Origin: Nitrospirales bacterium
Lineage (GTDB): Bacteria; Nitrospirota; Nitrospiria; Nitrospirales; UBA8639
Assembly: GCA_022828225.1 (NCBI GenBank)
Contig: JAJEJG010000005.1
Coordinates: 62,001-126,000 of the forward strand
Direction: 5' to 3'
DNA length: 64,000 bases
Position numbers and translations under genes: made by a program. How positions within the stretch are numbered: position 1 is the first letter of the stretch; each line of letters begins with the position of its first letter. Of this stretch, positions 32,784-41,926 are shown in pieces. The notes below the pieces were generated by a model. The model was not told the origin of the DNA, made no database searches, and saw only the letters and a list, made by a program, of their open reading frames with translations.

Positions 32784-32891
32784 CATCGGAGCCATAGTAG
32801 AATCCGGTCATGCTCGAACACGTTCGTCAGGCGCTCCTACGTCATTCCAGCGATTGGCGATGCCCTTGAGGAAAGCCAACGAGAGGAAGAC

Positions 32892-33404
32892 GTGGCCAAC
32901 ACACTTGGGATAATGCCTATTGGGCGGGTACCTTTCTGCGTGGCGCTCGTCCTCGCCTGCCTGCTTCCCACCGCAAGTTCGTGGGGCCTCGATGAGAACT
33001 ATTACCAAAATTGGATGATCGCGATTGCGATTAACTCGAAAGAAGCACCTTCGCAGCACCACTTTGATCGAGGCAAGAGAGCTCAATTCAAGATCCAATG
33101 CATACAGGGCAATATGCTGATTTCGGTTTTCTGGAACTCGTCGACGAGTCGGAGAGATCAGCGATCGATTCAGGTGCGGCTCGACGACAAACCGGTTGAC
33201 GCTTCGGAGTGGAATCATGACAGCGGACGCGATGAATCCTTCTTTCCGGGGAATCCGCGAAAATTTGTGAGACAACTGCTGGAAACCCGCATGTTCAGTA
33301 TCGAGTACGGCAGAGGGTTCCACGACCAGGAGATCCGCGCGACCTTTGATCTATCGGGACTCGAGGAAGCCATCAAACCGGTGCAGACCATCTGCGACCT
33401 CTGA
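32892..33404 (+). CDS. Exported protein, VasI-like family
   Basis: A 170-residue protein starting at GTG 32892 behind GAGAGGAAGAC. A signal peptide (VPFCVALVLACLLPTASSWG) precedes a domain with SIQVRLDDKPVDASEWNH, FFPGNPRKFVRQLLETRMF and ATFDLSGLEEAIKPVQTIC. This resembles proteins annotated as type VI secretion-associated VasI, but no other T6SS gene is nearby, so the general exported role is all that can be said. Confidence 0.75.
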   Translation: MANTLGIMPIGRVPFCVALVLACLLPTASSWGLDENYYQNWMIAIAINSKEAPSQHHFDRGKRAQFKIQCIQGNMLISVFWNSSTSRRDQRSIQVRLDDKPVDASEWNHDSGRDESFFPGNPRKFVRQLLETRMFSIEYGRGFHDQEIRATFDLSGLEEAIKPVQTICDL

Positions 33405-33448
33405 CGCATTCTCGTGCAGATACGCACGGGCCTCATCGGAAGCGGACG

Positions 33449-33475
33449 GCGCCTTCGGCGCGCATAAACAATAAC
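33449..33475 (+). pseudogene. Tail remnant of a second TbpB-like gene
   Basis: GGCGCCTTCGGCGCGCATAA followed by ACAATAA encodes GAFGAHKQ and a stop. It matches the last codons of the TbpB-like gene (GAFGAYKQ, 32758-32783) with changes mostly at third positions. It has no gene body and looks like the end of a lost duplicate. Confidence 0.45.
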
Positions 33476-33520
33476 AATTTCATACATAGGCCCGCGTAGC
33501 GGGCTGCATCCACTATAGAC

Positions 33521-33550
33521 AAGAAAGGCAGCCACATGGTTGCCTTTCTT
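33521..33550 (+). terminator. Rho-independent terminator
   Basis: AAGAAAGGCA and TGCCTTTCTT are perfect 10-bp arms around GCCACATGGT, followed by TGTG, so the T-tract is inside the arm. A smaller hairpin GCCCGC-GTA-GCGGGC lies just before it. It follows the VasI-like gene. Confidence 0.65.
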
Positions 33551-33578
33551 GTGTTCCACACCATGATCTAATATGACG

Positions 33579-33652
33579 CATCATCCAGTCCCGAGCGGGG
33601 ATGATGCGTTTCCAAGACACTGGAGCCTCGATTAAAAATGTCGAGGATGACA
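33579..33652. repeat. Dispersed repeat with TCGATTAAAAATGTCGAGGATGACAG end
   Basis: The segment GCCTCGATTAAAAATGTCGA is shared with 51572-51717, and a related form is at 38356-38455. All three sit between genes. The copy here is followed by a half copy of the GTCATCC-type repeat at 33664-33690. Confidence 0.65.
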
Positions 33653-33772
33653 GTAGGAGAAAAGCAGATTCCTCACTTCGCTCGGAATGACCATTTCGGC
33701 CAGCCAAGTGCGTTTTCTTGACTCTCTTGGGAGAGGGTCGTAAGATGGTTTTTGTAGGAGGTTTCCTCCGCA

Positions 33773-35146
33773 TTGACTATCTTTCGCACAACGCCTTCCC
33801 CTGTTTGGCCCGTTCGTAGTTCCCTGTGGCATAGCCGGAAAATTCGCGCGGTCGTCGCGCTGATCGTTCTGTTTTGCTCTTGTCAAGTCGACCTCTCCCG
33901 AGCCGAGCCTTCCCTGGTGGTCACCGCCGCGTATGAAGGAGTGATCAATCCCGTCGCCGCCGAATATCTCCACGAAGCCATTGCCCATGCGGAGCAGGAA
34001 CGCGCCCAATTCCTCGTGTTTCAACTCGATACGCCCGGAGGCTTGGACACGTCGATGCGTTTGATGATTAAAGACATCACGGGGGCTCAACTTCCCATTG
34101 TGGTCTACGTCGCGCCGACCGGCGGCCGTGCCGCATCGGCCGGAGTCTTCCTCACCCTGGCCGCACACGTGTCGGCCATGGCGCCGGGCACCAATATCGG
34201 TGCAGCCCACCCTGTGGCCATGGGCGGCGGGGAAATGGACGAGGTGATGAAGGCCAAGGTGGAGAATGATGCGATTGCCTATATCCGGTCCATCGCCGAA
34301 CGCCGCGGACGGAACGTCGACTGGGCGGAAAACGCCGTCAAGAAAAGCGTCTCGGCCACGGCCACGCAAGCGCAGGAACTGGGTGTGATCGATCTGATTG
34401 CGTCGAGTCTCGATGACTTGTTGAAACAACTCGACGGGTGGGAACTCGCCATTGGGGAACAGCCCGTGACCCTTCAGACCCGGGACGCGCGCACGAGCGA
34501 TTTCCCCATGAGTTGGCGACTCGAAACCATGAAAGCGATCAGCGATCCGAATATCGCCTACGTGCTGATGACCATCGGCACCATCGGGTTGATCGCGGAA
34601 CTCTACAGCCCGGGCGCGATCCTGCCCGGCGTGGTCGGCGCCATCAGCCTGATCCTCGCGTTCTATTCCCTCCAGTCTCTTCCCGTAAACTACGCGGGGG
34701 TCTTGCTGTTCATTTTGGGCATCGTCATGCTGATCCTGGAGGTCACCGTCACCAGTTACGGGGTGTTGGCCATCGGCGGGGTCACGGCCATGGTGCTGGG
34801 GTCGCTGTTTCTCTTCAACCAGGATTTCCCCTATTATCAGCTCTCCTGGTCTGTTATGCTTCCCGTGATCGCCCTCGCGGTCGGGTTTACGTTGCTTGTG
34901 GTGAATTTCGGCGTGCGTGCCTTGCGCCGGCAAACGCCGACCGGCAGCGAAGGCATGATCGGCCGCATCGGATCGGCGAAAACGAACCTGTCGCCGAACG
35001 GACAAATCGTGATCCAGGGTGAAATCTGGGACGCCGTGAGTTCGGCGCCGGTGACTGAAGGGCAGTCCATTCAAATCACCCAAATTGAGGGCCTCACGGT
35101 CCACGTGAAACCCCTCGAACCGCAAAACGAGGGGGGCCATAACTAA
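33773..35146 (+). CDS. NfeD-type membrane serine protease (ClpP-class)
   Basis: A 457-residue protein starting at TTG 33773, ten bases after AGGAGG. After a signal segment ([11 protein letters not shown]) comes a ClpP-fold domain with [15 protein letters not shown] and [15 protein letters not shown] (catalytic Ser region), then four to five membrane helices and a C-terminal OB-fold NfeDC domain ([14 protein letters not shown]...[12 protein letters not shown]). Such long NfeD proteins work with slipins in membrane protein quality control. The stop overlaps the slipin start by one base. Confidence 0.92.
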   Translation: MTIFRTTPSPVWPVRSSLWHSRKIRAVVALIVLFCSCQVDLSRAEPSLVVTAAYEGVINPVAAEYLHEAIAHAEQERAQFLVFQLDTPGGLDTSMRLMIKDITGAQLPIVVYVAPTGGRAASAGVFLTLAAHVSAMAPGTNIGAAHPVAMGGGEMDEVMKAKVENDAIAYIRSIAERRGRNVDWAENAVKKSVSATATQAQELGVIDLIASSLDDLLKQLDGWELAIGEQPVTLQTRDARTSDFPMSWRLETMKAISDPNIAYVLMTIGTIGLIAELYSPGAILPGVVGAISLILAFYSLQSLPVNYAGVLLFILGIVMLILEVTVTSYGVLAIGGVTAMVLGSLFLFNQDFPYYQLSWSVMLPVIALAVGFTLLVVNFGVRALRRQTPTGSEGMIGRIGSAKTNLSPNGQIVIQGEIWDAVSSAPVTEGQSIQITQIEGLTVHVKPLEPQNEGGHN

Positions 35147-35964
35147 TGGATTTCAGTCCCATGATGCTGTTCATCCTGTTGCTTGGGTTCATCATCCTGA
35201 TCTCGAAAGGGTTCTATATCCTGCGGGAATACGAGCGCGGCGTCATCTTCCGGTTCGGCCGTCTGGCCAAAGGCCTGGTCGGCCAGAATGGACCCGGTGT
35301 CGTCATCATCATCCCGTTCATCGACAAAATGGTTCGCGTGAGCCTCCGCACCGTGACCATGGACGTGCCCCCCCAGGACGTCATCACGAAAGACAACGTG
35401 TCGGTCAAGGTCAACGCGGTGATCTATTTTCGCGTGGTGGAATCGGAAAAAGCCATCGTCGGAGTGGAAGATTACTATTACGCCACCTCCATGATCGCCC
35501 AGACGACCCTGCGGAGCGTCCTGGGCCAAAGCCAGTTGGATGACCTGCTCTCGAAACGGGATGAAATCAACGCGGACTTGCAGCGGATTATCGACCAGGC
35601 CACCGAACCCTGGGGCATCAAGGTCTCCGCCGTGGAAGTGAAGAACGTGGACCTTCCGCAGGAAATGCAGCGTGCGATTGCGAGGCAGGCGGAAGCCGAA
35701 CGGGAACGACGGTCGAAAGTCATCCATGCCGAAGGCGAATTTCAGGCTTCCCAACGCCTGTCCGATGCCGCCAACATCCTCAGCCAAAATCCGGCGGCCA
35801 TCCAATTACGGTATCTCGAAACCATCATGAACGTAGCCGGAGACAAGAATTCCACGATCCTGTTTCCCGTGCCCATTGACTTGTTGAGCCCGTTTCTGAA
35901 ACACATGGGATCAGCGGATGCGCCGTCACCCAAACCAGGAGAAACCACGGCATCACATGAGTAG
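35146..35964 (+). CDS. Slipin (SPFH/stomatin-like membrane protein)
   Basis: A 272-residue protein. One N-terminal membrane helix ([15 protein letters not shown]) precedes an SPFH domain: [50 protein letters not shown] and [17 protein letters not shown] coiled-coil C-terminal region follows ([23 protein letters not shown]). It starts at TAATGG, overlapping the NfeD gene stop; NfeD and slipin are a classic pair, and the protease is thought to trim the slipin C-terminus. Confidence 0.94.
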   Translation: MDFSPMMLFILLLGFIILISKGFYILREYERGVIFRFGRLAKGLVGQNGPGVVIIIPFIDKMVRVSLRTVTMDVPPQDVITKDNVSVKVNAVIYFRVVESEKAIVGVEDYYYATSMIAQTTLRSVLGQSQLDDLLSKRDEINADLQRIIDQATEPWGIKVSAVEVKNVDLPQEMQRAIARQAEAERERRSKVIHAEGEFQASQRLSDAANILSQNPAAIQLRYLETIMNVAGDKNSTILFPVPIDLLSPFLKHMGSADAPSPKPGETTASHE

Positions 35965-35973
35965 CCGCACGTC

Positions 35974-36663
35974 ATGAAACGTCTGTTCGCAGTCATCGGC
36001 CTGGGCCGATTCGGATACAGCGTCGCGGAATCGTTGGTTCAAAAGGGATGTGAAGTTCTCGCCATCGACAGCGAAGAGGCCAAAATACAAGCCATCAGTG
36101 ACAGCGCGACGTTCGCGGTCCAGTGCGACGCGACGGACGAGCGCGCGCTGAAAGCCGTGAGCACCCAAAACGTCGACGTGGCGGTGGTGAGCATCGGTGA
36201 GAACATCGAAGCGAGTATCCTCATCGTCCAGACGTTGCACGAAATGGGGATCAAGTCCATCATCGCCAAGGCCGTGACCAACGTTCACGGGAAAATTCTC
36301 AGCAACCTCGGGGTGACCGAAGTGATTTACCCTGAACGGGACGCCGCAATCCGGCTCGCGCACCGATTGGTTTCCCCCGAGGTGTTGGATTACCTGGAAT
36401 TGGCGCCCGGGTACAGTGTCGAGGAAGTCGCCGTGCCGGACAGGTTTTCCGGCATGAGCATCGAGGAAACCAGGATCCGCGAACAGCACAACCTCAACAT
36501 CATCGGCATCAAGAAACAGGTCAATCGCATGATCAAGGGAAAACTCAAGAAAGAAGATACCTTCAATTTCACTCCCTCCCCAGGCGATATGATCGAAAAG
36601 GGCGACGTCCTGGTCATGATCGGGAAAGAGCATGACTTGGACGGATTCAGTAATTCCGAATAA
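35974..36663 (+). CDS. TrkA/KtrA-type potassium uptake regulator
   Basis: A 229-residue cytosolic protein. RCK-N domain: FAVIGLGRFGYSVAESLVQKGCEVLAIDS (GxGxxG NAD-binding) and CDATDERALKAV. RCK-C domain: ELAPGYSVEEVAVPDRFSGMSI ... GDMIEKGDVLVMIG. It controls a Trk/Ktr K+ channel, whose pore gene is not in this window. It starts 10 bp after the slipin gene. Its stop codon overlaps the target site of a MITE. Confidence 0.9.
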   Translation: MKRLFAVIGLGRFGYSVAESLVQKGCEVLAIDSEEAKIQAISDSATFAVQCDATDERALKAVSTQNVDVAVVSIGENIEASILIVQTLHEMGIKSIIAKAVTNVHGKILSNLGVTEVIYPERDAAIRLAHRLVSPEVLDYLELAPGYSVEEVAVPDRFSGMSIEETRIREQHNLNIIGIKKQVNRMIKGKLKKEDTFNFTPSPGDMIEKGDVLVMIGKEHDLDGFSNSE

Positions 36664-36664
36664 A

Positions 36665-36795
36665 GGAACCTCTGATTTATTGCACTATCGGGCGCATGGC
36701 GGCGTTGTGTCCTCGCTCAACCCTCACCTATCTCTATGATAAGCCTCGGGTTTCGCTCCGGGACGCCTTGCCCTGCATCCCGCTATCACAATAAA
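36665..36795 (-). mobile_element. MITE, copy A (right end truncated)
   Basis: GGAACCTCTGATTTATTGCA begins directly after the trkA-like stop. Over ~131 bp it equals the reverse complement of 54727-54868 with about three mismatches. The far end stops at CACAATAAA and lacks the final TCAGAGGTTCC. The left flanking TAAA overlaps the stop codon and fits the TTTA target duplication seen at copy B. Confidence 0.85.
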
Positions 36796-36832
36796 CCTGT
36801 CCCCCTCCTTTGCCCGCCTCTACATTACCGTC

Positions 36833-37162
36833 ATGGCACTACAGGATAGCCACCAAGCTCTTCTCAGCGAATTCCGTGAGAACCTGGAAGCATTTTATAC
36901 GGAGCTGAAGCTGGCGCCGCCTTATGACAGTGTCGAGAAAACCATAAGATGTTACTCCGACCTGTTGAAGACCAAGACGGCCGAGGAGCATGCACAAGTA
37001 CTCGGCGATGATGCCTTGAAATGGCAACTCCACGTCCGGGCCTTTGTCGACTCAGGCCTCCACAAAAAACACCGTGGCATTATTACCGGACTGGCGCGCA
37101 CCGCTGCCGTTGGTCAATTTCCTGAATCCTTGCGATATTTATTGAAACCATTTCAATCCTGA
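36833..37162 (+). CDS. Hypothetical protein, 109 residues
   Basis: A soluble, mostly helical protein beginning MALQDSHQALLSEFRENLEAFYTELK and containing YSDLLKTKTAEEHAQVLGDDALKWQLHVRAFVDSG. No signal peptide or known motif. It follows the MITE and is separated from trkA by ~170 bp, so it has its own promoter. Function unknown. Confidence 0.6.
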   Translation: MALQDSHQALLSEFRENLEAFYTELKLAPPYDSVEKTIRCYSDLLKTKTAEEHAQVLGDDALKWQLHVRAFVDSGLHKKHRGIITGLARTAAVGQFPESLRYLLKPFQS

Positions 37163-37374
37163 GTCTGGCTCGCCACCAGTGATGCTTTTTTGCAACAGCC
37201 CTATTGACTTTTTACATCAATATCAATAACGTGCAAACTTTGTTTTTCAGTTATCATTAAATTTCAACAAGTTATAAAACATTCATCTACGTTTTATTTG
37301 GCCTGAAATTTGCATTTTATTTTGAAGCGTTCTATTTATGGAATATTTATTCCAATTTGGAGAAACAGAACTAC
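37163..37374 (+). promoter_or_regulatory. AT-rich leader upstream of lpxC
   Basis: About 170 bp much richer in A/T than its surroundings. TTGACT at ~37204 with TAACGT 17 bp further is a possible promoter. The long leader before lpxC could carry regulation, but no known motif is recognised. Confidence 0.4.
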
Positions 37375-38319
37375 ATGTTCGGACAACGGCAACACACCAT
37401 TGAACAAACGATCTCTGCATCAGGAGTCGGGCTCCATTCAGGTCGTCCTTCGAAGATCAGTCTTTCCCCGGCGCCCGTGGACAGCGGCATTGTGTTCCGG
37501 CGGAAAGTCAACAGTCACGTCGAGACGTGCCAGGCGTCGATTCGCAATCTCAGGTCGACGGAGCTTTGCACCGTGGTCGGATCCAATGGATTCCAAATCC
37601 AAACGACCGAACACGTGCTATCGGCTCTTTGGGGGTTGGGGATCGATAATGCCTTCATCGATATCGATTCGGAAGAAGTTCCGGCAATGGACGGCAGTGC
37701 GGCCCCCTTTGCGAAACTCATTCGGCTCGCCGGAGTCCTGACGCAGGAACGTCCTCGAACCTATCTCAAGATAGTCGAACCCATTCACATCGGTGAGGGC
37801 AAGCGAGAGATGTCCATTCTTCCCTCTCCGTTTCCCAAGATCACCTATACGATCGACTATGATCATCACTTGATCCGAGAGCAGACCTATGAACATGCAT
37901 GGTCGACCGTCGATTTCGAGACCAATATCGCACATGCCCGGACCTTTGCGTTTTCGCATGAAGTCGAAGCCTTATGGGCTCGCGGATTGGGACAAGGCGG
38001 GTCACTGGACAATACCATCGTGTTTTCGGACACCGGCATTATGAATGAAGAGGACCTTCGTTTCCCGGACGAATGCGTTCGCCATAAGGTGTTGGATCTC
38101 ATCGGCGATCTGTCTCTTCTGGGCATCCACGTCATCGGCCATATTGTCGCCAAATGTTCTGGGCATCAACTCCACACCCAGCTCGTCCAGGCGATTCTGG
38201 ACAACCCCGAAGCCTGGACGCTGGTTGGACCTCCGGAAAAGCACGTCAGTGAATTGGCCGATCTTATCGGACAAGATGACATTCACGCCGTACCGCTCCC
38301 CGCCAACGCGGCATTCTGA
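37375..38319 (+). CDS. lpxC: UDP-3-O-acyl-N-acetylglucosamine deacetylase LpxC
   Basis: A 314-residue enzyme. QHTIEQTISASGVGLHSGRP at the start, zinc ligand His80 in QTTEHVLSALWGLGIDNA, PAMDGSAAPF, and HKVLDLIGDLSLLG (second His and Asp zinc ligands) are diagnostic. It removes acetate from UDP-3-O-acyl-GlcNAc, the committed step of lipid A synthesis, and so indicates a diderm host with LPS. ATG 37375 is used; the track start is an upstream TTG. Confidence 0.95.
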   Translation: MFGQRQHTIEQTISASGVGLHSGRPSKISLSPAPVDSGIVFRRKVNSHVETCQASIRNLRSTELCTVVGSNGFQIQTTEHVLSALWGLGIDNAFIDIDSEEVPAMDGSAAPFAKLIRLAGVLTQERPRTYLKIVEPIHIGEGKREMSILPSPFPKITYTIDYDHHLIREQTYEHAWSTVDFETNIAHARTFAFSHEVEALWARGLGQGGSLDNTIVFSDTGIMNEEDLRFPDECVRHKVLDLIGDLSLLGIHVIGHIVAKCSGHQLHTQLVQAILDNPEAWTLVGPPEKHVSELADLIGQDDIHAVPLPANAAF

Positions 38320-38355
38320 TTTTCTTCCGTTCCTTGCTTCCAGACAAACAACCTC

Positions 38356-38455
38356 CGGTCATTCTCGACATTAGTAATCGAGAATCCAGGGTCTTTGCTT
38401 TTTCCGTCCTTCGCAAGACAAAGACACTGGATGCCCGATCGGGGTCGGGCATGAC
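38356..38455. repeat. Dispersed repeat (pseudo-palindromic, CATTCTCGACATTAG type)
   Basis: CGACATTAGTAATCGAGAAT and CCCGATCGGGGTCGGGCATG flank AAAGACACTGGATG. It is related to the elements at 33579 and 51572 (shared word order: tcgag..aca, ctggat, gacac). Confidence 0.5.
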
Positions 38456-38556
38456 ACTGCTATGCTTTTGCGATGCCTGCTATGATATTGCTACGGTTCT
38501 ACTATGTTCTGCTATGTTTCTTGCTATGCCTTGCTATGGTTTTGCTATGTTCCGCA
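38456..38556 (+). repeat. Irregular tandem repeat of TTGCTATG/TGCTATG units
   Basis: About ten near-copies of an 8-12 bp unit (CTGCTATGCTTTTG, CTGCTATGATATTG, CTTGCTATGCCTTGCTATGG) run in a row between lpxC and the next gene. The unit length varies, so it is not a CRISPR array. No ORF uses it convincingly. Confidence 0.6.
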
Positions 38557-38609
38557 AAGCGGGCGGAGGGTTGCTGGCTATTTTCATGCCGTGATGCTAG
38601 GGTGGCAGG

Positions 38610-39131
38610 ATGATGCCGCGTCGCGTTCCGTTCCTCGTTCCCCTTTTGGTTTTACTCCTCTGGGCACCCGAGCTTCTTCACGCTGCCAATCCAAATCCCG
38701 CGCCGTCACCGGGCTTTCAAGGGATTCCCTGGGGAAGCACGCTGGCTGAACTTCCTCAACTCGTCCTCGTCGAGCCTGACGGTCGAGTCGACATTTATGG
38801 ATACAAGGAAGGCCCGCCGCGGTTTGCGAACGGACCGGTGGAGGCCATCAAGCTCTATGCCATCGACTCCCAATTTGCGCGGGTGATGATCCGATACCAC
38901 ACCGATGAAACGCACAACCGGATCAAGCAGGCGCTGGAATCGGCATACGGGAAACTGCAACACAACCGCGGCTCGATGATCCGGGGGCTGAACCAGGAAT
39001 ACTCCTGGCGTCTCGAGGAAACCGAGATCAGTCTGAGTTACCGGGAACTTGGAGAACGTGGATTGCTGACGATTCAGAGCCGTATCCTGGCGCCGCGGTT
39101 TCTCGACCTGTTGAGCGATCACACACACTAG
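38610..39131 (+). CDS. Exported hypothetical protein
   Basis: A 173-residue protein with a signal peptide (MPRRVPFLVPLLVLLLWAPELLHA). The mature part begins GFQGIPWGSTLAELPQL, a pattern of small periplasmic proteins with a GxxWG motif, and contains LYAIDSQFARVMIRYH and QALESAYGKLQHN. Function unknown. It converges with the decarboxylase gene. Confidence 0.75.
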   Translation: MMPRRVPFLVPLLVLLLWAPELLHAANPNPAPSPGFQGIPWGSTLAELPQLVLVEPDGRVDIYGYKEGPPRFANGPVEAIKLYAIDSQFARVMIRYHTDETHNRIKQALESAYGKLQHNRGSMIRGLNQEYSWRLEETEISLSYRELGERGLLTIQSRILAPRFLDLLSDHTH

Positions 39132-39148
39132 GCCGCAACTGCAGAGAT

Positions 39149-40789
39149 CTACTCCTCGATCCGGTTCCGGGCTTCCAACACCTTCTGCACGACCACTTCG
39201 ATCCCTTCCTCATCCACAAACGGGGAGAGGATAAAGGACTTCAAAGCCACGATCGGCTCTCCATAGTCCGAGGTGCGATAGCAATCCGTTAAGGACAACA
39301 CCGCGCCCCGGCCGTCCATCGCCTCTTGATGGACGTATTGGAACACCTTCCGGTTGTACTCATTGTGCGATTGCAACGTCTTTCGATAGGCCACGTCCGT
39401 GCTTTCCGCCTCTTTGATCCGGAACGTGTCGATCCCGCGCGGATACACCCGAAACAGTGTGACCGGGCCGAAATTCTCCCGGTTCAGGACCGTGGTGCTA
39501 TCATTCCCCTCCAGATGTTCACGCAGCAATTGAGACATTTCCACAATGTGGCCGATGATGACTTGCAGGCCCTGCTTCCCGAAGAGTTTCATGTTCGCCA
39601 GGGCCGCAAGAATCCCCCCGCCCGCCCGGGAAGTCTCGACGGTGTACATCCCCGGCCGATGGGCACCGAACTGATACAGGTACGGCATTTGCTCTTGAGG
39701 CCGGTGAATCAAGGCCAGGTCGTCTCGATTCTTGAACAGCACCAGGCTCGAGATATAGGGGGCAAACCCCGATTTATGAAAATCGATCCCCACGCTGTCA
39801 GCCAGAGACAGACAGTGGATGGCAAGACGAGTCCCTGCCAACGCGCGAAGCGTACGAGGCCGGAATCCCAGAGGATTATGCTCAAAATCATAGTCGTTGA
39901 ACACCGACCATGCCCAGCCGATCACCGCATCGGCATGAACGTGGGGGTGGTACGGAAGTTGAAATTCTTCCACCAGGTCATCGCGCACGGCCACAATCGC
40001 GGCCAGATCGTCGAGCCCGAAGGCATCGGTGGTCCCCATGGTGGCGATAATCGCGGCGATTTTTCCGCCCCGTTGCAGGACTCCCCTGGCCTGCTCCCGA
40101 AACGCCTCGACGTTCATGGCGTTCCGTGAGTCCGTCGGAACCGTGATGACGCTCGTCGCGCCGAGGCCCAACCACCCGGCGACGTTGTATCGACAGTAAT
40201 GACTGGCATCACTGGCAAAAATAACGGCTTCCTCCCGCACGCCCGATGCCATGGCGCCGGTGATCGCTTTCTCCAACCCGATCTTGGCGCCGTAGAGCGT
40301 CGTGCCGGTCCCGCCGAAGGTGAACACTCCCCCCGCCCGGTCCGGCTCGTACCCCACGAGACGCGCGGTCATCGCCACCATCTCCACTTCCGCCAGGGCC
40401 AGGCGATGGCTGTATTCGTCCCACCCGAGATTGGGGTTATACAAGGAAGCCAGGAGAACCCCGATCAGGGAGGAGATGGTGGGCGGAGGAACCACGTTCT
40501 GTTGCGTATGGGGGTGTCCGGGAATAATCAAACCCGAACAATACGACACCAGCTCGGCGGTCACTTCGTCGACACTCATGCCGGTGTCGGAAAGACTTGC
40601 TTCCCGGGCCTTGGCGTAACCCAGAGGTTGACGCTGCCCCAGAATAGGCCGCTCACTCTTCAAGGTGTCCACCGCATCCATCGCACGCATGACGCTATGG
40701 ACAAAGTAACTGTCATGGACACGATCGGAAACCGGCTGCGGAAAACTGTTGCGGATCCCGGCCAGCAGGTCGCGATACGGAGCGGTCAT
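39149..40789 (-). CDS. PLP-dependent group II amino-acid decarboxylase
   Basis: A 546-residue protein. The PLP lysine motif is DSVGIDFHKSGFAPY, preceded by the cofactor-binding VHADAVIGWAWS. The segment PGHPHTQQNVVPPPTISSLIG and GGVFTFGGTGTTLYG fit glutamate/tyrosine/aspartate-type decarboxylases and relatives. The substrate cannot be assigned. AGGAACAAGCT precedes the ATG. It lies beside a 2OG-oxygenase-like gene on the other strand. Confidence 0.88.
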   Translation of the reverse strand: MTAPYRDLLAGIRNSFPQPVSDRVHDSYFVHSVMRAMDAVDTLKSERPILGQRQPLGYAKAREASLSDTGMSVDEVTAELVSYCSGLIIPGHPHTQQNVVPPPTISSLIGVLLASLYNPNLGWDEYSHRLALAEVEMVAMTARLVGYEPDRAGGVFTFGGTGTTLYGAKIGLEKAITGAMASGVREEAVIFASDASHYCRYNVAGWLGLGATSVITVPTDSRNAMNVEAFREQARGVLQRGGKIAAIIATMGTTDAFGLDDLAAIVAVRDDLVEEFQLPYHPHVHADAVIGWAWSVFNDYDFEHNPLGFRPRTLRALAGTRLAIHCLSLADSVGIDFHKSGFAPYISSLVLFKNRDDLALIHRPQEQMPYLYQFGAHRPGMYTVETSRAGGGILAALANMKLFGKQGLQVIIGHIVEMSQLLREHLEGNDSTTVLNRENFGPVTLFRVYPRGIDTFRIKEAESTDVAYRKTLQSHNEYNRKVFQYVHQEAMDGRGAVLSLTDCYRTSDYGEPIVALKSFILSPFVDEEGIEVVVQKVLEARNRIEE

Positions 40790-41146
40790 AGCTTGTTCCT
40801 TTCATGAGAATCGGGGAAGAGTCACACGTGCAATCTCATTGTCCTGTATTGTACCACGGAAGAAAACTCTACCCTACCTCACCTCCCCTTACAAAGGGGA
40901 GGAACAGAGGGTACGGCAGTCCCTCGATCCTTCCCCTCCTTTGTAAGGAGGGGCTAGGGGAGGTAGAGATTGGGGCTGGACGGCACGCCAACAACAGCGG
41001 ACCATTCACGTACCATAAAACCGGATTCGTCTATTTGCTATGCTCGTGCCCTGAGGTGATCGCTGCACGGGAGCCAATCCCGTTGACGCACGGGAATCCG
41101 ATGGCGCACCATGGCGGAAATTCGCTACCCGGAAAGGAAATCACTC
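40790..41146. repeat. Intergenic region with inverted repeat CCTCCCCTTACAAAGGGGAGG / CCCCTCCTTTGTAAGGAGGGG
   Basis: CCTCACCTCCCCTTACAAAG (40871) and the facing TTCCCCTCCTTTGTAAGGAG (40931), followed by GGGCTAGGGGAGGTAGAG, form an inverted element. A second copy is at 53431-53550. The gap holds no credible gene. Confidence 0.7.
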
Positions 41147-41911
41147 GTGCCACCCTCCCCTGAAACCTTTGCGATCAATCCCGACTGCCAGGTCTCCGTC
41201 GAACACGTCGGCGTGGGCCGGCATAAGGTCGTCATGGCCGACGGGTTCTACCGGTATCCCGACCAAGTCCTGCAACAGGCCCTGGAGCTTCCGTATACCG
41301 ATCGTTTCGAGATCGTCGGCAATTTTCCCGGCGTGCGGGCATCGGTGAACGTCGAGACCAAGGCGATCGTGGACGCGATCAGTGAATTCTGGGGCGTGCG
41401 CCTCTACCCGTTTTTCGACCCCCAGCCGGTCGTATTTCAGGGCATCACCAACCATCAATACCGTCTCAACGTCGGGCAGCGTCAACCCCATATCGACCAG
41501 GACGTCACCGCCATGGTCTACCTGAACCCCGCGGACTCCTGCATGGGCGGAACCGGCCTGTACCGGCACGTGCCCACGGACCTGGAACGGGTACCCATCG
41601 AGCCGGACCGGGAAATCCGCGAATTGGCCGACAGGCTGGAACTCAGTGATGAATTTCTCAACAGTGCGGAAGGGTATGAAAATTTTCAGAACAGCATGAT
41701 CTTCAATCCCGTGTTCGCCAACCGGGACAATGCCTATATCAACGACGGCAACGCCTATTGGGAACTGCTCTTCCTCATCCGCATGAAGCCCAATCGCCTG
41801 ATCATTTTCGACGGCCGCTGTTTTCATTCACAGCACATCACGACCGACCAATACACTGAAGCCTTCCGCGTCAACCAGGTCCTGTATCTGAGTCAGAAAC
41901 CCAAACCCTGA
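41147..41911 (+). CDS. 2OG-Fe(II) oxygenase-like protein (DUF6445-like)
   Basis: A 254-residue protein from GTG 41147, which has AAAGGAA upstream; the ATG at 41111 is an alternative without ribosome site. The segment QPHIDQDVTAMVYLNP gives an HxD pair and FDGRCFHSQHIT the distal His, as in cupin-fold 2-oxoglutarate oxygenases. MGGTGLYRH fits the same fold. Hydroxylase activity is inferred from the fold; the substrate is unknown. Confidence 0.7.
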   Translation: MPPSPETFAINPDCQVSVEHVGVGRHKVVMADGFYRYPDQVLQQALELPYTDRFEIVGNFPGVRASVNVETKAIVDAISEFWGVRLYPFFDPQPVVFQGITNHQYRLNVGQRQPHIDQDVTAMVYLNPADSCMGGTGLYRHVPTDLERVPIEPDREIRELADRLELSDEFLNSAEGYENFQNSMIFNPVFANRDNAYINDGNAYWELLFLIRMKPNRLIIFDGRCFHSQHITTDQYTEAFRVNQVLYLSQKPKP

Positions 41912-41926
41912 TTGTCCGTCGATCCG

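Noticed and set aside
33632-35140. 502-residue minus-strand ORF opposite the NfeD gene
   Set aside because: Composition (His/Gly/Asp/Arg-rich) is that of an antisense shadow; the plus frame holds clear NfeD motifs.
38456-38556. Possible CRISPR array
   Set aside because: Units are only 8-12 bp with no constant-length spacers and no cas genes nearby.
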